A stretch of 64,000 nucleotides of DNA, from NCBI RefSeq assembly GCF_018613315.1, contig NZ_JAGGQL010000005.1, positions 124,001 through 188,000 of the forward strand, in the 5' to 3' direction. Below, piece by piece: positions 1-9,662 of the stretch. The notes under the pieces were generated by a model. The model searched no databases. It worked only from the letters and a program-made list of their open reading frames with translations, and was not told the DNA's origin. Source of the stretch: Bacillus sp. ISL-37 (GTDB taxonomy: Bacteria > Bacillota > Bacilli > Bacillales > Cytobacillaceae). A program made the position numbers and the translations under genes. Within the stretch, counting starts at the first letter, position 1, and the number at the start of each line of letters is the position of its first letter.

Positions 1-397
1 GAAGAATGTCATATACACAGCAGGTGCATTCCTTGTGTTGCTCGGGCTCGTACCGAAAATCGGCGCCCTGACTACGATTATCCCTACCCCTGTCCTAGGA
101 GGAGCAATGGTTGCCATGTTCGGCATGGTTGTCGCTTATGGGATCAAAATGCTTAGCGCGGTAGAGTTCTCATCACAGGAGAACCTTTTGATCATCGCCT
201 GCTCTGTAGGAATGGGACTCGGGGTGACAGCCGTGCCTGAACTATTCGCGCAAATGCCTTCCAGCATCAGAATCCTTACTGATAACGGCATCGTCGCAGG
301 AAGCTTAACCGCTATCGTATTGAATCTAGTATTCAATGTTTTTAACTCAAATAAAGCAGCCCAGCAAGCAACGTTTGCTGAGCAGAAGGCTTCTTAA
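1..397 (+). CDS. NCS2-family nucleobase (xanthine/uracil-type) permease, C-terminal part
   Basis: The open frame enters from the left edge (first full codon at position 2) and ends at TAA 395-397, giving about 131 C-terminal residues. The part seen has several hydrophobic helices and the Ile-Pro-Thr-Pro-Val-Leu-Gly-Gly stretch found in the NCS2 (xanthine/uracil permease) family. The product is therefore a membrane symporter for a purine or pyrimidine base. The short charged tail after the last helix is typical. Substrate cannot be told from this fragment. The start and any riboswitch lie outside the window. A hairpin with a T-rich tail follows. Confidence 0.85.
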   Translation, partial: KNVIYTAGAFLVLLGLVPKIGALTTIIPTPVLGGAMVAMFGMVVAYGIKMLSAVEFSSQENLLIIACSVGMGLGVTAVPELFAQMPSSIRILTDNGIVAGSLTAIVLNLVFNVFNSNKAAQQATFAEQKAS

Positions 398-427
398 TGT
401 TTTGATAACATACTTAGGCATAAACTT

Positions 428-460
428 AAGGCACCGATTGAATCCGGTGCCTATTTTCAT
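428..460 (+). terminator. Rho-independent terminator of the permease
   Basis: AGGCACCG and CGGTGCCT form an 8-bp GC-rich stem with an 8-nt loop, followed by the T-rich ATTTTCATTCT, about 35 bp after the permease stop. Confidence 0.7.
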
Positions 461-471
461 TCTATTATTCT

Positions 472-745
472 ATTGGTCACCTGTTTTTACAAAATCCCGA
501 TTTTCGGGCACCAATCGGCTTCATTGGTGACCTCTTTTTACAGATACTCGATTTTTCGGTCACCAATCGGCTCTATTGGTGACCTCTTTTTACAAAATCC
601 CGGATTTTCGGGCGCCAATCGGCTTCATAGGTGACCTCTTTTTACAGATACTTGATTTTTCGGGCGTCAATCGTCTTTATTGGTGACATATTTTTCGCAA
701 ATCCCGATTTTCGGGCACCAATCGGCTTCATTGGTTACCTCTTTT
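472..745. repeat. Intergenic tandem array A, 51-52 bp units
   Basis: Recurring ATTGGTGACC-type arms begin at about 472, 523, 574, 627, 679 and 730, a period of 51-52 bp. Each unit has a 10-nt arm ATTGGTGACC, about 25 nt of T-rich sequence, the complementary arm GGTCACCAAT, and a 7-nt spacer such as CGGCTCT. The array lies between two convergent genes (permease and mccB). No reading frame through it looks coding. The same architecture recurs at 5267, 8922, 35162 and 62830 with different sequences. Confidence 0.85.
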
Positions 746-806
746 ACCCCGAACAACCTATTTCAGCGCCAGCCCCTATAACCTGTGTCATTACTAATCT
801 TTCTCT

Positions 807-1940
<1,134 letters not shown>

Positions 1941-2864
1941 TTAAATTCCCCCCTCGTAGATTTTTTTGCTAAGATATCGCTCACTCCCGTCTGGGAAGAT
2001 CGTAACGATGTTTGTGCCAGGAGGGGCTTTACGTGCTTCTTGTAAAGCCGCGTGAAGAGCTGCGCCAGATGAGCTTGCAGCGAGTATTCCCTCTCTAGCC
2101 GCGAGTTCCTTCACGGTGTTAAATGCATCTTTATCGGAAATAGTATAGATCTCATCAAATAAAGCAGAATCCATATATGGCGGAAGGAATTCCATGCCGA
2201 TTCCTTCTGTTTTATGGGACCCTGACTGGCCTCCGTTTAGAATCGATCCTTCCGGTTCAACAATGACGGTCTTTATCATTGGATTTTTTTCTTTTAAGAA
2301 CTTCGCTGTACCCATGAATGTTCCTCCGGTACCGGCACCAGCTACGAAAATATCAATCTCACCATCTAAGTCGTGCCAAATCTCAGGTCCCAATGTTTTA
2401 TAATAAGTTTCTGGATTTGACGGATTGGAAAATTGGGATGGTGAGTAAGAATTGGGTATTTCTTTGAGCAATTGTCCGGTGCGGCGAATTGCCCCCGCCA
2501 TCCCCTCGGAAGTAGGTGTGTGTATGATGTTTGCGCCGAGAGCCCTCATCACCGTCTGTTTTTCAATGCTGAATTTTTCCGGCACTACAAAAACAACATC
2601 AATACCTTTGTTGATCGCTGCCATCGCCAGCCCGATCCCCGTGTTACCTGCAGTTGGCTCAATTAGTGTACCGCCTTTAACCAGTTTGCCTGAACGGAAA
2701 GCCTCGTCGATCAACTCTAATCCCAGTCGGTCTTTAATGCTGCCTCCCGGATTTAAGTATTCCAGCTTTGCATATAAACGGACATCGATAGGCAGATAGA
2801 ATTGGGTAAGTTCAACCATGGGTGTATGGCCAATTATTTCATGGATACTGCGGTAAACCGTCAT
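1941..2864 (-). CDS. mccA: O-acetylserine-dependent cystathionine beta-synthase
   Basis: A 307-residue fold-type II PLP enzyme of the cysteine synthase/CBS family. The PLP lysine is K44 in Gly-Ser-Ile-Lys-Asp-Arg, and a Gly-Thr-Gly-Gly-Thr phosphate loop lies about two thirds along. It lacks haem and CBS regulatory domains, as in Bacillus MccA. It joins homocysteine with O-acetylserine to make cystathionine, which MccB then cleaves. Upstream is luxS and downstream mccB, all on the minus strand with short gaps. The ATG has AAGGAGAG upstream. A plain cysteine synthase is the alternative, but the operon argues for MccA. Confidence 0.92.
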   Translation of the reverse strand: MTVYRSIHEIIGHTPMVELTQFYLPIDVRLYAKLEYLNPGGSIKDRLGLELIDEAFRSGKLVKGGTLIEPTAGNTGIGLAMAAINKGIDVVFVVPEKFSIEKQTVMRALGANIIHTPTSEGMAGAIRRTGQLLKEIPNSYSPSQFSNPSNPETYYKTLGPEIWHDLDGEIDIFVAGAGTGGTFMGTAKFLKEKNPMIKTVIVEPEGSILNGGQSGSHKTEGIGMEFLPPYMDSALFDEIYTISDKDAFNTVKELAAREGILAASSSGAALHAALQEARKAPPGTNIVTIFPDGSERYLSKKIYEGGI

Positions 2865-2879
2865 TGCATTTAACTCTCC

Positions 2880-3347
2880 TTATTCAGCGAAAACCTGGCG
2901 CCAGTCATCTTTCTTTGCCAGCATTTTCGCTGCAATTTCTTTTGCTCCCTCGAGGCTGTGGCTTGCAGCCCATCCACACTGAATTTCATTGCAGGCAGGA
3001 ACCTCATTTGCCTCAAGCACATCATTCAGAGTTTGTTCTAACACTTCAAGTATATTGTCGTAATCATCATGGTTGATTACCGATAGATAAAATCCCGTCT
3101 GGCAGCCCATCGGACTAATATCTACGACACTGGCATGATGATTACGAATATTTTCAGCCATAAGATGCTCAAGCGAGTGAAGGCCAGGCATTTCCATATG
3201 CTCCTTGTTCGGCTGGCAGAACCGAATATCATACTTATGAATAACATCTCCATTGGCGCCCTGTGTTGTTCCCGCCAAACGGATATATGGTGCCGCCACC
3301 TTCGTGTGATCTAAATTAAAGCTTTCAACATTCATTTTCTTTACCAT
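2880..3347 (-). CDS. luxS: S-ribosylhomocysteine lyase (AI-2 synthesis)
   Basis: A 155-residue LuxS. Metal ligands appear as His57-Ser-Leu-Glu60-His61, with the active-site Cys in Met-Gly-Cys-Gln-Thr-Gly and the third ligand Cys in Ile-Gln-Cys-Gly-Trp. It cleaves S-ribosylhomocysteine to homocysteine and DPD, the precursor of autoinducer 2. The ATG overlaps the mtnN stop (TAATG), consistent with coupled translation. An alternative ATG four codons later (3335) matches the family N-terminus better but sits farther from the AAGGAG. The gene lies between mtnN and mccA, so the homocysteine made here feeds straight into MccA/MccB. Confidence 0.93.
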   Translation of the reverse strand: MVKKMNVESFNLDHTKVAAPYIRLAGTTQGANGDVIHKYDIRFCQPNKEHMEMPGLHSLEHLMAENIRNHHASVVDISPMGCQTGFYLSVINHDDYDNILEVLEQTLNDVLEANEVPACNEIQCGWAASHSLEGAKEIAAKMLAKKDDWRQVFAE

Positions 3348-4045
3348 TACTCCTTCAACTCCTTTAACATTAGTAAAATCAGTTCTGCGGAATTTTTTGC
3401 AGCCGTTTCAAGGAATTGATCAAACGAAATATTTGAATCTTTCCCTGCAATATCGGAAAGCGACCTGATAATGACAAATGGAACTTCGAATTGATGGGCT
3501 ACCTGGGCTATCGCAGCCGCTTCCATTTCCGCAGCATACAATTCAGGCATCTTGCTTCTGATGAGTCCCACCCTCTCCGGGTCATTCATGAAGGAATCAC
3601 CTGAAGCGATCAATCCTTTAACAATCTGGATGCCATCAATCTTTTCAGCACTCTTTAACGCGGCCGTGACAAGCTTTTCATCTGGGGCGAAGTAAGCAGG
3701 CATCCTTGGTACCTGGCCATATTCGTATCCAAAGATAGTTACATCAACATCGTGATGCCTTACTTCTGTCGAAATGATGACATCACCGACATTTAGGTTT
3801 TTGTGAAAACCCCCAGCAGAACCTGTATTGATGATGACATCGGGTTGGAATTTATCAATAAGGATCGCTGTCCCCATTGCCGCATTTACTTTGCCGATTC
3901 CTGACTTCAGCAGGACTACTTGCAAACTATCAATCTCTCCTTGATAAAATTCACTTCCAGCAAGATACGTATCTTCCCTGTTTTTGAGTTTGCTGCGAAG
4001 CAAATCTACTTCTTCATCCATTGCACCGATAATCCCAACTCTCAT
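3347..4045 (-). CDS. mtnN: 5'-methylthioadenosine / S-adenosylhomocysteine nucleosidase
   Basis: 232 residues from the ATG at 4045, which has GGGGGAGAGG eight bases upstream and gives the family N-terminus Met-Arg-Val-Gly-Ile-Ile-Gly-Ala-Met. A longer frame to 4099 has no such signal. The PNP/UDP fold shows Asn-Thr-Gly-Ser-Ala-Gly-Gly and the Met-Glu-Met-Glu-like segment Ala-Ala-Glu-Met-Glu-Ala-Ala-Ala that binds ribose. It hydrolyses SAH to adenine and S-ribosylhomocysteine, the LuxS substrate, and also methylthioadenosine. It is the second gene of the operon. Confidence 0.94.
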   Translation of the reverse strand: MRVGIIGAMDEEVDLLRSKLKNREDTYLAGSEFYQGEIDSLQVVLLKSGIGKVNAAMGTAILIDKFQPDVIINTGSAGGFHKNLNVGDVIISTEVRHHDVDVTIFGYEYGQVPRMPAYFAPDEKLVTAALKSAEKIDGIQIVKGLIASGDSFMNDPERVGLIRSKMPELYAAEMEAAAIAQVAHQFEVPFVIIRSLSDIAGKDSNISFDQFLETAAKNSAELILLMLKELKE

Positions 4046-4068
4046 CGTGCCTCTCCCCCATACTATCT

Positions 4069-4710
4069 TTAATTTTCTTTTACGGCTTCCATCAGCCAAA
4101 CATAGGAGTTCAACTTTTCAAAATTAACATGGAAACCATGTCTCTCGAAGATCTGCTTTATTACCTCAAGAGTCGTATAGTGCTCACTCTGCAGATCCTT
4201 AAGGAGATTCTCGTATCCCTGTTCCTTTACTATCCTATGCCTTTCATTACGGTCACTTTCATTTAAAAAAGCAGTATCCGCAAATACAATCCTTCCACCC
4301 TTTTCTAACATTTCGCTGTATAGCTTAATGGCGGTATCCTTTTCATCATCAGTTAAATGATGAAAAGCATAGGTACTGACAATTGAATCTATTTTTCCAG
4401 GAAGATTTGGAAATTGAATAAAATCTCCATCGTATAATTCTAGATTCATGAACCGAGCCTCCGTTTTTTCCCTCATTACTTTTGAAGGCTCTACTCCATA
4501 TACCTCTCTGCCCAAGCCGATTAGTTTTTCGGTAAGATTTCCTGTCCCAACACCAAATTCAAGTACCCTACCCTTTGACTTTTGAGCTACTAAATCTAAA
4601 ATTTCCTCGTAATTTTCAAAAACATCCTTATATTCAGCGTCTTGCCCAGAAACCGTCTCGTCGTAAAACTCTGCCCATTCGTCAAACAAGGGGATAAATT
4701 CTCTGCCCAA
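4069..4710 (-). CDS. yrrT: Class I SAM-dependent methyltransferase, YrrT family
   Basis: 213 residues from TTG at 4710, preceded by GCGGGTG. This start gives Leu-Gly-Arg-Glu-Phe-Ile, matching the N-terminus and length known for B. subtilis YrrT. The open frame to 4779 would run back through the promoter and is rejected. The SAM-binding motif I is Val-Leu-Glu-Phe-Gly-Val-Gly-Thr-Gly. It is the first gene of the mtnN-luxS-mccAB operon, which suggests that its SAH product is recycled by the following enzymes. The methylated substrate is unknown. Confidence 0.88.
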   Translation of the reverse strand: MGREFIPLFDEWAEFYDETVSGQDAEYKDVFENYEEILDLVAQKSKGRVLEFGVGTGNLTEKLIGLGREVYGVEPSKVMREKTEARFMNLELYDGDFIQFPNLPGKIDSIVSTYAFHHLTDDEKDTAIKLYSEMLEKGGRIVFADTAFLNESDRNERHRIVKEQGYENLLKDLQSEHYTTLEVIKQIFERHGFHVNFEKLNSYVWLMEAVKEN

Positions 4711-4732
4711 ATTATTCACCCGCTTTTTAATT

Positions 4733-4795
4733 ATTATAATTCCTATATGTATAGTATGAATTATAATATTATAGGTCACATATTAGCACACTCAA
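4733..4795 (-). promoter_or_regulatory. Promoter and palindromic operator of the yrrT-mtnN-luxS-mccAB operon
   Basis: On the minus strand, TTGAGT (4790-4795) and TATAAT (4768-4773) are spaced by 16 bp. Directly downstream of the -10, ATTATAATTC (4733-4742) and GAATTATAAT (4758-4767) form perfect 10-nt inverted arms with a 15-bp spacer, covering the expected transcription start. In B. subtilis this operon is repressed by CymR, so a CymR site is the natural guess. I cannot confirm the match to its consensus. Confidence 0.6.
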
Positions 4796-4903
4796 TTTTC
4801 TAAATCAATTAATTTTATCGGGGTTAAATTCCCTCTGCATGGAAGAAAACAACTCAACAATAGTGTATACTTACTATAAACAAAGACATTTCAGGGGGAA
4901 AAC

Positions 4904-5257
4904 ATGGGGAAGAGAGTGCTAGTTGCTGAGGATGAGCAAAGAATTAGCCATTTATTAAAGATGTACCTAGAAAGAGAAGCATTTATTGTGGAAGTCGTGG
5001 ACAATGGCGATGAAGCTTTGGAAAAAGCGCTACAGGATTCCTTTGACATCATCATCCTGGACATTTTAATGCCTGGAAGAGATGGTTTTTCAGTATTGGA
5101 GGAAATCAGGAAAACTAAAGACACACCCGTGATCATGCTTTCTGCTAAAGGGGAAGCACATGACCTCAAACGAGGAGAAGAATTAGGGGCCAGCGAATAC
5201 ATTTTGAAGCCATTCAGCCCGAAGGATGTAGTTTCGAAAATAAAAGAGCTGTTATAG
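4904..5257 (+). CDS. Stand-alone response-regulator receiver domain protein
   Basis: 117 residues, a single CheY-like receiver domain and nothing else. The acidic pocket (Glu-Asp-Glu near residue 10), the phospho-acceptor Asp in Ile-Ile-Leu-Asp-Ile-Leu-Met-Pro-Gly, the Ser of Met-Leu-Ser-Ala-Lys and the Lys of Leu-Lys-Pro-Phe are all present, so it should be phosphorylatable. AGGGGG precedes the ATG. There is no output domain and no neighbouring histidine kinase. Its partner cannot be inferred. It ends just before array B. Confidence 0.85.
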   Translation: MGKRVLVAEDEQRISHLLKMYLEREAFIVEVVDNGDEALEKALQDSFDIIILDILMPGRDGFSVLEEIRKTKDTPVIMLSAKGEAHDLKRGEELGASEYILKPFSPKDVVSKIKELL

Positions 5258-5266
5258 TTTAGACCT

Positions 5267-5519
5267 CTATCGGACACTTTTCTCGGTTTCCAACTTCTGT
5301 TTGTCCGATAGAGCCCTTCTATCGGACACTTTTTCTGGTCTCCGCCTTCCGTTTGTCCGTTAGAGCCCTTCTATCGGACACTTTTCTCGGCTTCCGCCTT
5401 CTGGTTGTCCGTTAGAGCTCTTCTATCGGACACTTTTGTCGGTTTCCACCTTCCGTTTGTCCGTTGGAGCTCTTCTATCGGAGGCTTCTTTCGATTTCCG
5501 ACCTCTGTTCGTCCGTTAG
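5267..5519. repeat. Intergenic tandem array B, 52 bp units
   Basis: CTATCGGACA-type arms start at 5267, 5319, 5371, 5423 and (degenerate) 5475, a period of exactly 52 bp. Unit: arm CTATCGGACA, 25 nt of T-rich middle, complementary arm TGTCCGATAG (or TGTCCGTTAG), 7-nt spacer AGCCCTT. It lies between convergent genes. A separate hairpin, GCATTTTAT/ATAAAATGC, follows at 5521-5541 next to the peptidase end. Confidence 0.88.
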
Positions 5520-5552
5520 TGCATTTTATAGCATAAAATGCTTTTGGGTGAT

Positions 5553-6194
5553 TTATAACGAAACACCTTTTCGTATCTCTTTTATACCTCCATAAAACTC
5601 TACCTCATCTCCATCTATGACTATCCCATCACCGTCATGGCATGTATAAATACTTTCTTCCTGGAGAAGGGAATATTTTAATAGCTCATCTAGCTGATGA
5701 TTTTCTCTGTTCCAATGTGGCATAAATTCAAAATCGACCAATTCTAAGCTATTTAATTCTTTTAACTGAACTTCATTTTCATCATGGAATTCGGCAATCT
5801 TGATCGACTTAGACATCATGATGCTTCCCGCACTAACACCAATTAAAGGTTTTCCCTCGTTCACCATTTCTTTAATATCTTTAACAATGTTCCGTTCCTG
5901 CAGGTTTTTCAAAAATAAATATGTATTTCCGCCTGACAGGAAAATGCCGTCACAACTTTTGAACTCCTTCAGCTGTGATTCCTCGAACTCCTGATCTACG
6001 TCAAAATAAAAGAAGTCTGTAACACCCCAACTCGTTAACTCTTGCTTTGCCTTTTCAAAAAACCATCTATGTGTATCTGTTCGCGATGGGATATAAGCTA
6101 ACTTAAAACGCGTTGAACCTGTTAATTCCTTGATTCTGTTTTTTAACGCAGAATTCATATTTCTCAAATCACTCAGCAGCACTAATTTACTCAT
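5553..6194 (-). CDS. Peptidase S51-type (peptidase E-like) protein
   Basis: 213 residues with a class I glutamine-amidotransferase-like fold. The nucleophile elbow is Gly-Val-Ser-Ala-Gly-Ser-Ile (serine nucleophile), preceded by the Gly-Gly-Asn-Thr loop. These features define the S51 family, whose known members cleave N-terminal aspartyl dipeptides or cyanophycin. The length is normal for the family. The N-terminus Met-Ser-Lys-Leu-Val-Leu-Leu-Ser is typical and no signal peptide is seen, so it is cytosolic. No operon partner is present. Substrate is unknown. Confidence 0.8.
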   Translation of the reverse strand: MSKLVLLSDLRNMNSALKNRIKELTGSTRFKLAYIPSRTDTHRWFFEKAKQELTSWGVTDFFYFDVDQEFEESQLKEFKSCDGIFLSGGNTYLFLKNLQERNIVKDIKEMVNEGKPLIGVSAGSIMMSKSIKIAEFHDENEVQLKELNSLELVDFEFMPHWNRENHQLDELLKYSLLQEESIYTCHDGDGIVIDGDEVEFYGGIKEIRKGVSL

Positions 6195-6274
6195 TTAGAC
6201 CAACTCTTTCTACAAATTTTCATGAAAATAAATTCGATAAAGAAACTGTAAAAACCTTTTAAAAAGCCCATATA

Positions 6275-6304
6275 AAAAAAGAGCCTGGACCATCCAGACT
6301 CTAG
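6275..6304 (-). terminator. Terminator of the MFS transporter
   Basis: On the minus strand AGAGTCTGGA and TCCAGGCTCT pair (one mismatch pair) around TGG, followed by seven T residues. Confidence 0.8.
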
Positions 6305-6315
6305 AGATTAAACTA

Positions 6316-7611
6316 TTACTTCTTATTCGACCAAACCACAAATGGTATTAAAACTAAGGATAGTACGCCTCCTGCCAGCGACAGGAAGGCAAAGCTTGAA
6401 TTCGCAACGACCATCCCGGAAAGCATCCCGCCCGTGGCTCCCGACAAAGCGACCATCACATCCACAGTTCCTTGCATTTTTGCGCGGTTCGTTGGATTTG
6501 TCGCATCGACAAGCAGTGCGGTGCCGCTGATGAGGCCAAAATTCCAGCCGAGACCGAGCAGAATGAGTGCCAGGGTGATCCACATCATAGATTCACCCGG
6601 AGCAACCGCAGCCACAACCCCGGAAATCAGCAGTGTAACGCCTGAAGCGACCGCCATCGTCGCACGCCCAACTTTATCAACAAGTACACCAGTCAATAAA
6701 GAAGGCAGATACATAGCCCCAATATGGAACCCAATTACCATCCCAACAGCGCTTAAACCATGTCCATGGCTGCCCATATGCACAGGAGTCATCGTCATGA
6801 TCGCTACCATCACCATTTGTGTGAGGACCATAATAAGGGCGGCAACTCCGATACCCCTCTTATCCGTTACGAGTTCTTCCTCTACATAATCAGGAGAGCT
6901 GGCTTTAGCATTCTGTTCTGCCAATGCAATCGCCCTGGCGACCACAAACGGATCGGGTCGGAGGAAAAACAATAGCACTAATCCAGCAACGATATAAGCT
7001 GCGGCTGCGAGTATGAATGGTCCGGACAAAGCCGGAACCCCTACAGATATTGCAAACTCCCCCATTACCTCGACAAGATTAGGACCAGCTACAGCACCAA
7101 ACGTCGTGGACACCATCGCGATACTGACTGCAGTCGCACGCTGTTTCGAACTGGCCAGGTCTGTCCCTGCATACCGTGCCTGTAAATTTGTCGCACTTCC
7201 AGCACCGTATATTAAAAGCGCCGCAAAAAGCAAAAAGATATTATTCGTTACCGCTGCAATGATTACCCCAATGGCGCCAACTCCGCCTGTTAAAAATCCT
7301 GAAGCGAGGCCCGCGCGCCTGCCATAGCGTTGTGAAAGACGTCCTACAACGAGGGCTGCTCCAGCAGATCCCAGGGTGAAAAGGGCTATCGGAAGACCGG
7401 CCACACTATCCGTGCCAAGCATATCTTTAGCCAACAGCGCACCCACAGTAATACCTGCAGCAAGACCTGCACCGCCGAAAATCTGAGATAAAACAACTAT
7501 TAATAATGTCCTTTTATATAAAGCTTTTTGTTTTTCAGGTGATTCTACGTAAGCTTGCAGCCACTCGGGTTGACTATCCAAAGCCGCTGCATCTTCAGTT
7601 TGACGTGACAT
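6316..7611 (-). CDS. Major facilitator superfamily transporter
   Basis: 431 residues from ATG 7611. About twelve hydrophobic segments are visible, with an MFS loop 2-3 type motif (Gly-Arg-Leu-Ser-Gln-Arg-Tyr-Gly-Arg-Arg) after the second helix. The upstream TTG at 7650 is unlikely, because a TATAAT -10 (minus strand, 7650-7655) places transcription start downstream of it. An imperfect palindrome with ATACC/GGTAT arms (about 7654-7669) overlaps the promoter and may be an operator. An efflux role is plausible, but the substrate cannot be predicted. Confidence 0.82.
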   Translation of the reverse strand: MSRQTEDAAALDSQPEWLQAYVESPEKQKALYKRTLLIVVLSQIFGGAGLAAGITVGALLAKDMLGTDSVAGLPIALFTLGSAGAALVVGRLSQRYGRRAGLASGFLTGGVGAIGVIIAAVTNNIFLLFAALLIYGAGSATNLQARYAGTDLASSKQRATAVSIAMVSTTFGAVAGPNLVEVMGEFAISVGVPALSGPFILAAAAYIVAGLVLLFFLRPDPFVVARAIALAEQNAKASSPDYVEEELVTDKRGIGVAALIMVLTQMVMVAIMTMTPVHMGSHGHGLSAVGMVIGFHIGAMYLPSLLTGVLVDKVGRATMAVASGVTLLISGVVAAVAPGESMMWITLALILLGLGWNFGLISGTALLVDATNPTNRAKMQGTVDVMVALSGATGGMLSGMVVANSSFAFLSLAGGVLSLVLIPFVVWSNKK

Positions 7612-7700
7612 TTTTTCAGCTCTCTCTTTCTTAAAATCATGATGTTGCAATTATACCATATTGGGTATATTATGGATATCATTTAAATTTAATCTTAAAT

Positions 7701-8075
7701 TCAATACTTCTCCAGCTCAGCTTCTAAATCTTCTATCAGTGTGTCCACATCGATTACGGCAGAATCTGTGTCCGTTGGAAAAATGGAAGGTTTGACTCCG
7801 TCAGATTTCATCCCGGGAAGCCACTTTTCAAGGAAGTAGTCCAATTCGATTCTTTTTGGACTAAAGCCTTCCCATTCTTTCTTCGCAAAGGTTTCTGCGA
7901 ACTTTTCATTAGGGAAGAATGGGAGCAGCGTATTGCCCAAGTCATCTTGAGCAGTTGCCCAGCCTTCGTCATATAGTCCCCATACCTCTTCATAATCTGC
8001 TGTTTTTTTAATGAAGTATTCATACCTTATAGCAGCTGGCTGCCTGATGACCGCTTCAAATTCACGTTGATTCAA
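7701..8075 (-). CDS. DUF2750 family protein
   Basis: 124 residues, soluble and acidic. It contains the pattern recalled for DUF2750: Arg-Tyr-Glu-Tyr-Phe-Ile-Lys near the N-terminus, Val-Trp-Gly-Leu-Tyr-Asp-Glu-Gly-Trp in the middle, then Pro-Phe-Phe-Pro and a Trp-Leu-Pro-Gly-Met segment. No function is established for the family that I can assert. It follows a GNAT acetyltransferase gene on the same strand with a gap of 11 bp, so the two are probably co-transcribed. Confidence 0.75.
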   Translation of the reverse strand: MNQREFEAVIRQPAAIRYEYFIKKTADYEEVWGLYDEGWATAQDDLGNTLLPFFPNEKFAETFAKKEWEGFSPKRIELDYFLEKWLPGMKSDGVKPSIFPTDTDSAVIDVDTLIEDLEAELEKY

Positions 8076-8086
8076 TTACAGCACTC

Positions 8087-8542
8087 CTATCGATGTCCAT
8101 CTTTACGTGCCTGGATGTACCCATAATACGCACAAGTACCATTTTGCGAAAGGTCCTTTACTTCAAAACCGCATTTTTCATAGAAGCTAAAATTGTTGGC
8201 AGAAGTATGGGCAAACCAGTCTCCATGGGGAAGTTTTTGCACGCAAAGCTGCACGAGCTTCTGGCCAATGCCTTTTCCACGATATTCCGATAAAACTGCC
8301 AGGTCCATAATGTTCGCTGCCATAATCTGATCCGAGATGACCCTGACCATCCCGACCATTTCATTTTGGTCCCACACTGTAAATGCCCAGGTGGAATTTT
8401 TGAATATCAGTGAGAATTTTTCCTTTTGCCAATCTGGAGTGTTCCTTACCCAGCCTGCGTCTACAAAAAGCTTTTCAACCTTTTCCGCCGGTATTCCTTC
8501 CGTGCCTTCCCGTATGACAAGTCCGTTGAAATATTGATACAT
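8087..8542 (-). CDS. GNAT-family N-acetyltransferase
   Basis: 151 residues with the acetyl-CoA binding motif A, Tyr-Arg-Gly-Lys-Gly-Ile-Gly-Gln-Lys-Leu, at mid-length and the C-terminal Phe-Tyr-Glu-Lys-Cys-Gly-Phe typical of GNATs. It transfers an acetyl group from acetyl-CoA to an unknown amine. A GGGGATTATAT stretch precedes the ATG. It lies just upstream of the DUF2750 gene. Confidence 0.82.
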   Translation of the reverse strand: MYQYFNGLVIREGTEGIPAEKVEKLFVDAGWVRNTPDWQKEKFSLIFKNSTWAFTVWDQNEMVGMVRVISDQIMAANIMDLAVLSEYRGKGIGQKLVQLCVQKLPHGDWFAHTSANNFSFYEKCGFEVKDLSQNGTCAYYGYIQARKDGHR

Positions 8543-8681
8543 ATATAATCCCCTTTTTAAAATTCCTTAGGTTTCATATTCTGTATTTGCCAACTGATGT
8601 CCTGCCATTGTTTAACATTTGCTGTTGGCCGGTTATTTTGATCTTTGATGACAAAGCCTAATTATAGGAGGTGAGCATATT

Positions 8682-8843
8682 ATGGTAAGAATCCATAATC
8701 CAGTTAAAGGTGATAAAAACAAAGTCGGTGCTGACGGCCAGCTTCATGGAGGCGTAATGGAAACTGCGGACGAATTTTTCGATTCTATTTTTCAGCAAGG
8801 CGCTAAAACTAAGGCTGAGGACAAATCAGGCAAACAAAAATAA
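8682..8843 (+). CDS. Small conserved-looking protein, 53 residues
   Basis: ATG 8682 follows a consensus ribosome site AGGAGGTGA at ideal spacing, and a clean terminator follows the stop, so this is very likely a real gene. The product is hydrophilic, begins Met-Val-Arg-Ile-His-Asn-Pro-Val-Lys-Gly-Asp and ends in a Lys-rich tail. No domain is recognised. A weak sigma-B-like pair, GTTTAA (8610-8615) and GGTTAT (8631-8636) with 15 bp between, lies upstream; that would suggest general stress control but is only a hint. Confidence 0.7.
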   Translation: MVRIHNPVKGDKNKVGADGQLHGGVMETADEFFDSIFQQGAKTKAEDKSGKQK

Positions 8844-8868
8844 CGCCATCTTCTGGCGTTTTTTTTTG
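8842..8868 (+). terminator. Terminator of the 53-residue gene
   Basis: AACGCCA and TGGCGTT pair around a short loop and are followed by nine T residues. Confidence 0.88.
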
Positions 8869-8921
8869 CAGACATTTTATTAGTACCAGATGAGATTAAT
8901 ACATTACATAAAGTTCTTTCT

Positions 8922-9220
8922 TAGACATTTTGATTATCCCTATCCTTCAAAGTGTATATTAAGTTCCTCTTCTTGGACATTTCGATCCCTTCCTCACTTC
9001 AAAATGTCTATTAAATCCCTTTTCTTAGACATTTCGACTCCTCTCACGCTTCAAAATGTCTATTAAATCCCTCTTCTTGGACATTTCGGTCTCTCCCACG
9101 CTTCAAAATGTCTATTAAATCTCTTTTCTTAGACATTTCAATCCAATCCACGCTTCAAAATGTCCATTAAATCTTTCTTCTTAGACATTTTGATTCCATC
9201 CACCCTTTAAAATGTCCTTA
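8922..9220. repeat. Intergenic tandem array C, 52 bp units
   Basis: TAGACATTT (or TGGACATTT) arms start at 8922, 8974, 9026, 9078, 9130 and 9182, exactly 52 bp apart. Unit: arm TAGACATTT, about 19 nt of C/T-rich middle, complementary AAATGTCTA, then about 15 nt of spacer. It lies between convergent genes (8682 gene and yneF). The sequence is unrelated to arrays A and B although the period is the same. Confidence 0.9.
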
Positions 9221-9237
9221 AGAGACTCTACAAATAA

Positions 9238-9275
9238 GAAAAGCACCCATCGCTAATGAATGAGTGCTTGTCCTT
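9238..9275 (-). terminator. Terminator of yneF
   Basis: On the minus strand AAGCACTCAT pairs with ATGGGTGCTT (one mismatch) and is followed by TTCTTATTT. Confidence 0.65.
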
Positions 9276-9277
9276 TA

Positions 9278-9493
9278 TTATTTTCCTGTCTGCTTGTTCA
9301 TTGCTGACATCATTTGATTGATTTTCTTCTGGGATGGTTTCATACCCATCTGCATCATCATCATTTTAAGCATTTGTTCGTTGATTGGCGGATTTTTCTT
9401 CAAGTAGCTCTCCATATATTTACGAGCAATGAAAAATCCTAGAGCTACACCGACAACCAATGCCAGTATACCAACTAGAATTAGATCCCACAT
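9278..9493 (-). CDS. yneF: UPF0154 small membrane protein YneF
   Basis: 71 residues from ATG 9493, which has AAGGAGG nine bases upstream; a longer frame to 9523 includes this site and is rejected. There is one N-terminal membrane helix (Leu-Ile-Leu-Val-Gly-Ile-Leu-Ala-Leu), the conserved Phe-Phe-Ile-Ala-Arg-Lys-Tyr, then a Met-rich cytosolic tail. Its place next to sirA in the lexA-tkt locus matches B. subtilis. Function is unknown. Confidence 0.92.
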   Translation of the reverse strand: MWDLILVGILALVVGVALGFFIARKYMESYLKKNPPINEQMLKMMMMQMGMKPSQKKINQMMSAMNKQTGK

Positions 9494-9662
9494 AAAAACT
9501 TCCTCCTTCATGTTGTCTAACATACAGTGTACTAAACCAACAGTTATTATACAATATCTGTAGGTTTTTTTCTCTATTAAATGAACTCATTTTGAAAACT
9601 TTTTGCATTCACTTCACAATTCATGTACTAAAAACTATCAGCAATTAGTGCATCAACCTTCA

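Noticed and set aside
472-745. CRISPR-like look of the 52-bp arrays (also at 5267, 8922, 35162, 62830)
   Set aside because: The whole unit repeats, including the middle; there are no unique spacers of constant length, no leader and no cas genes.
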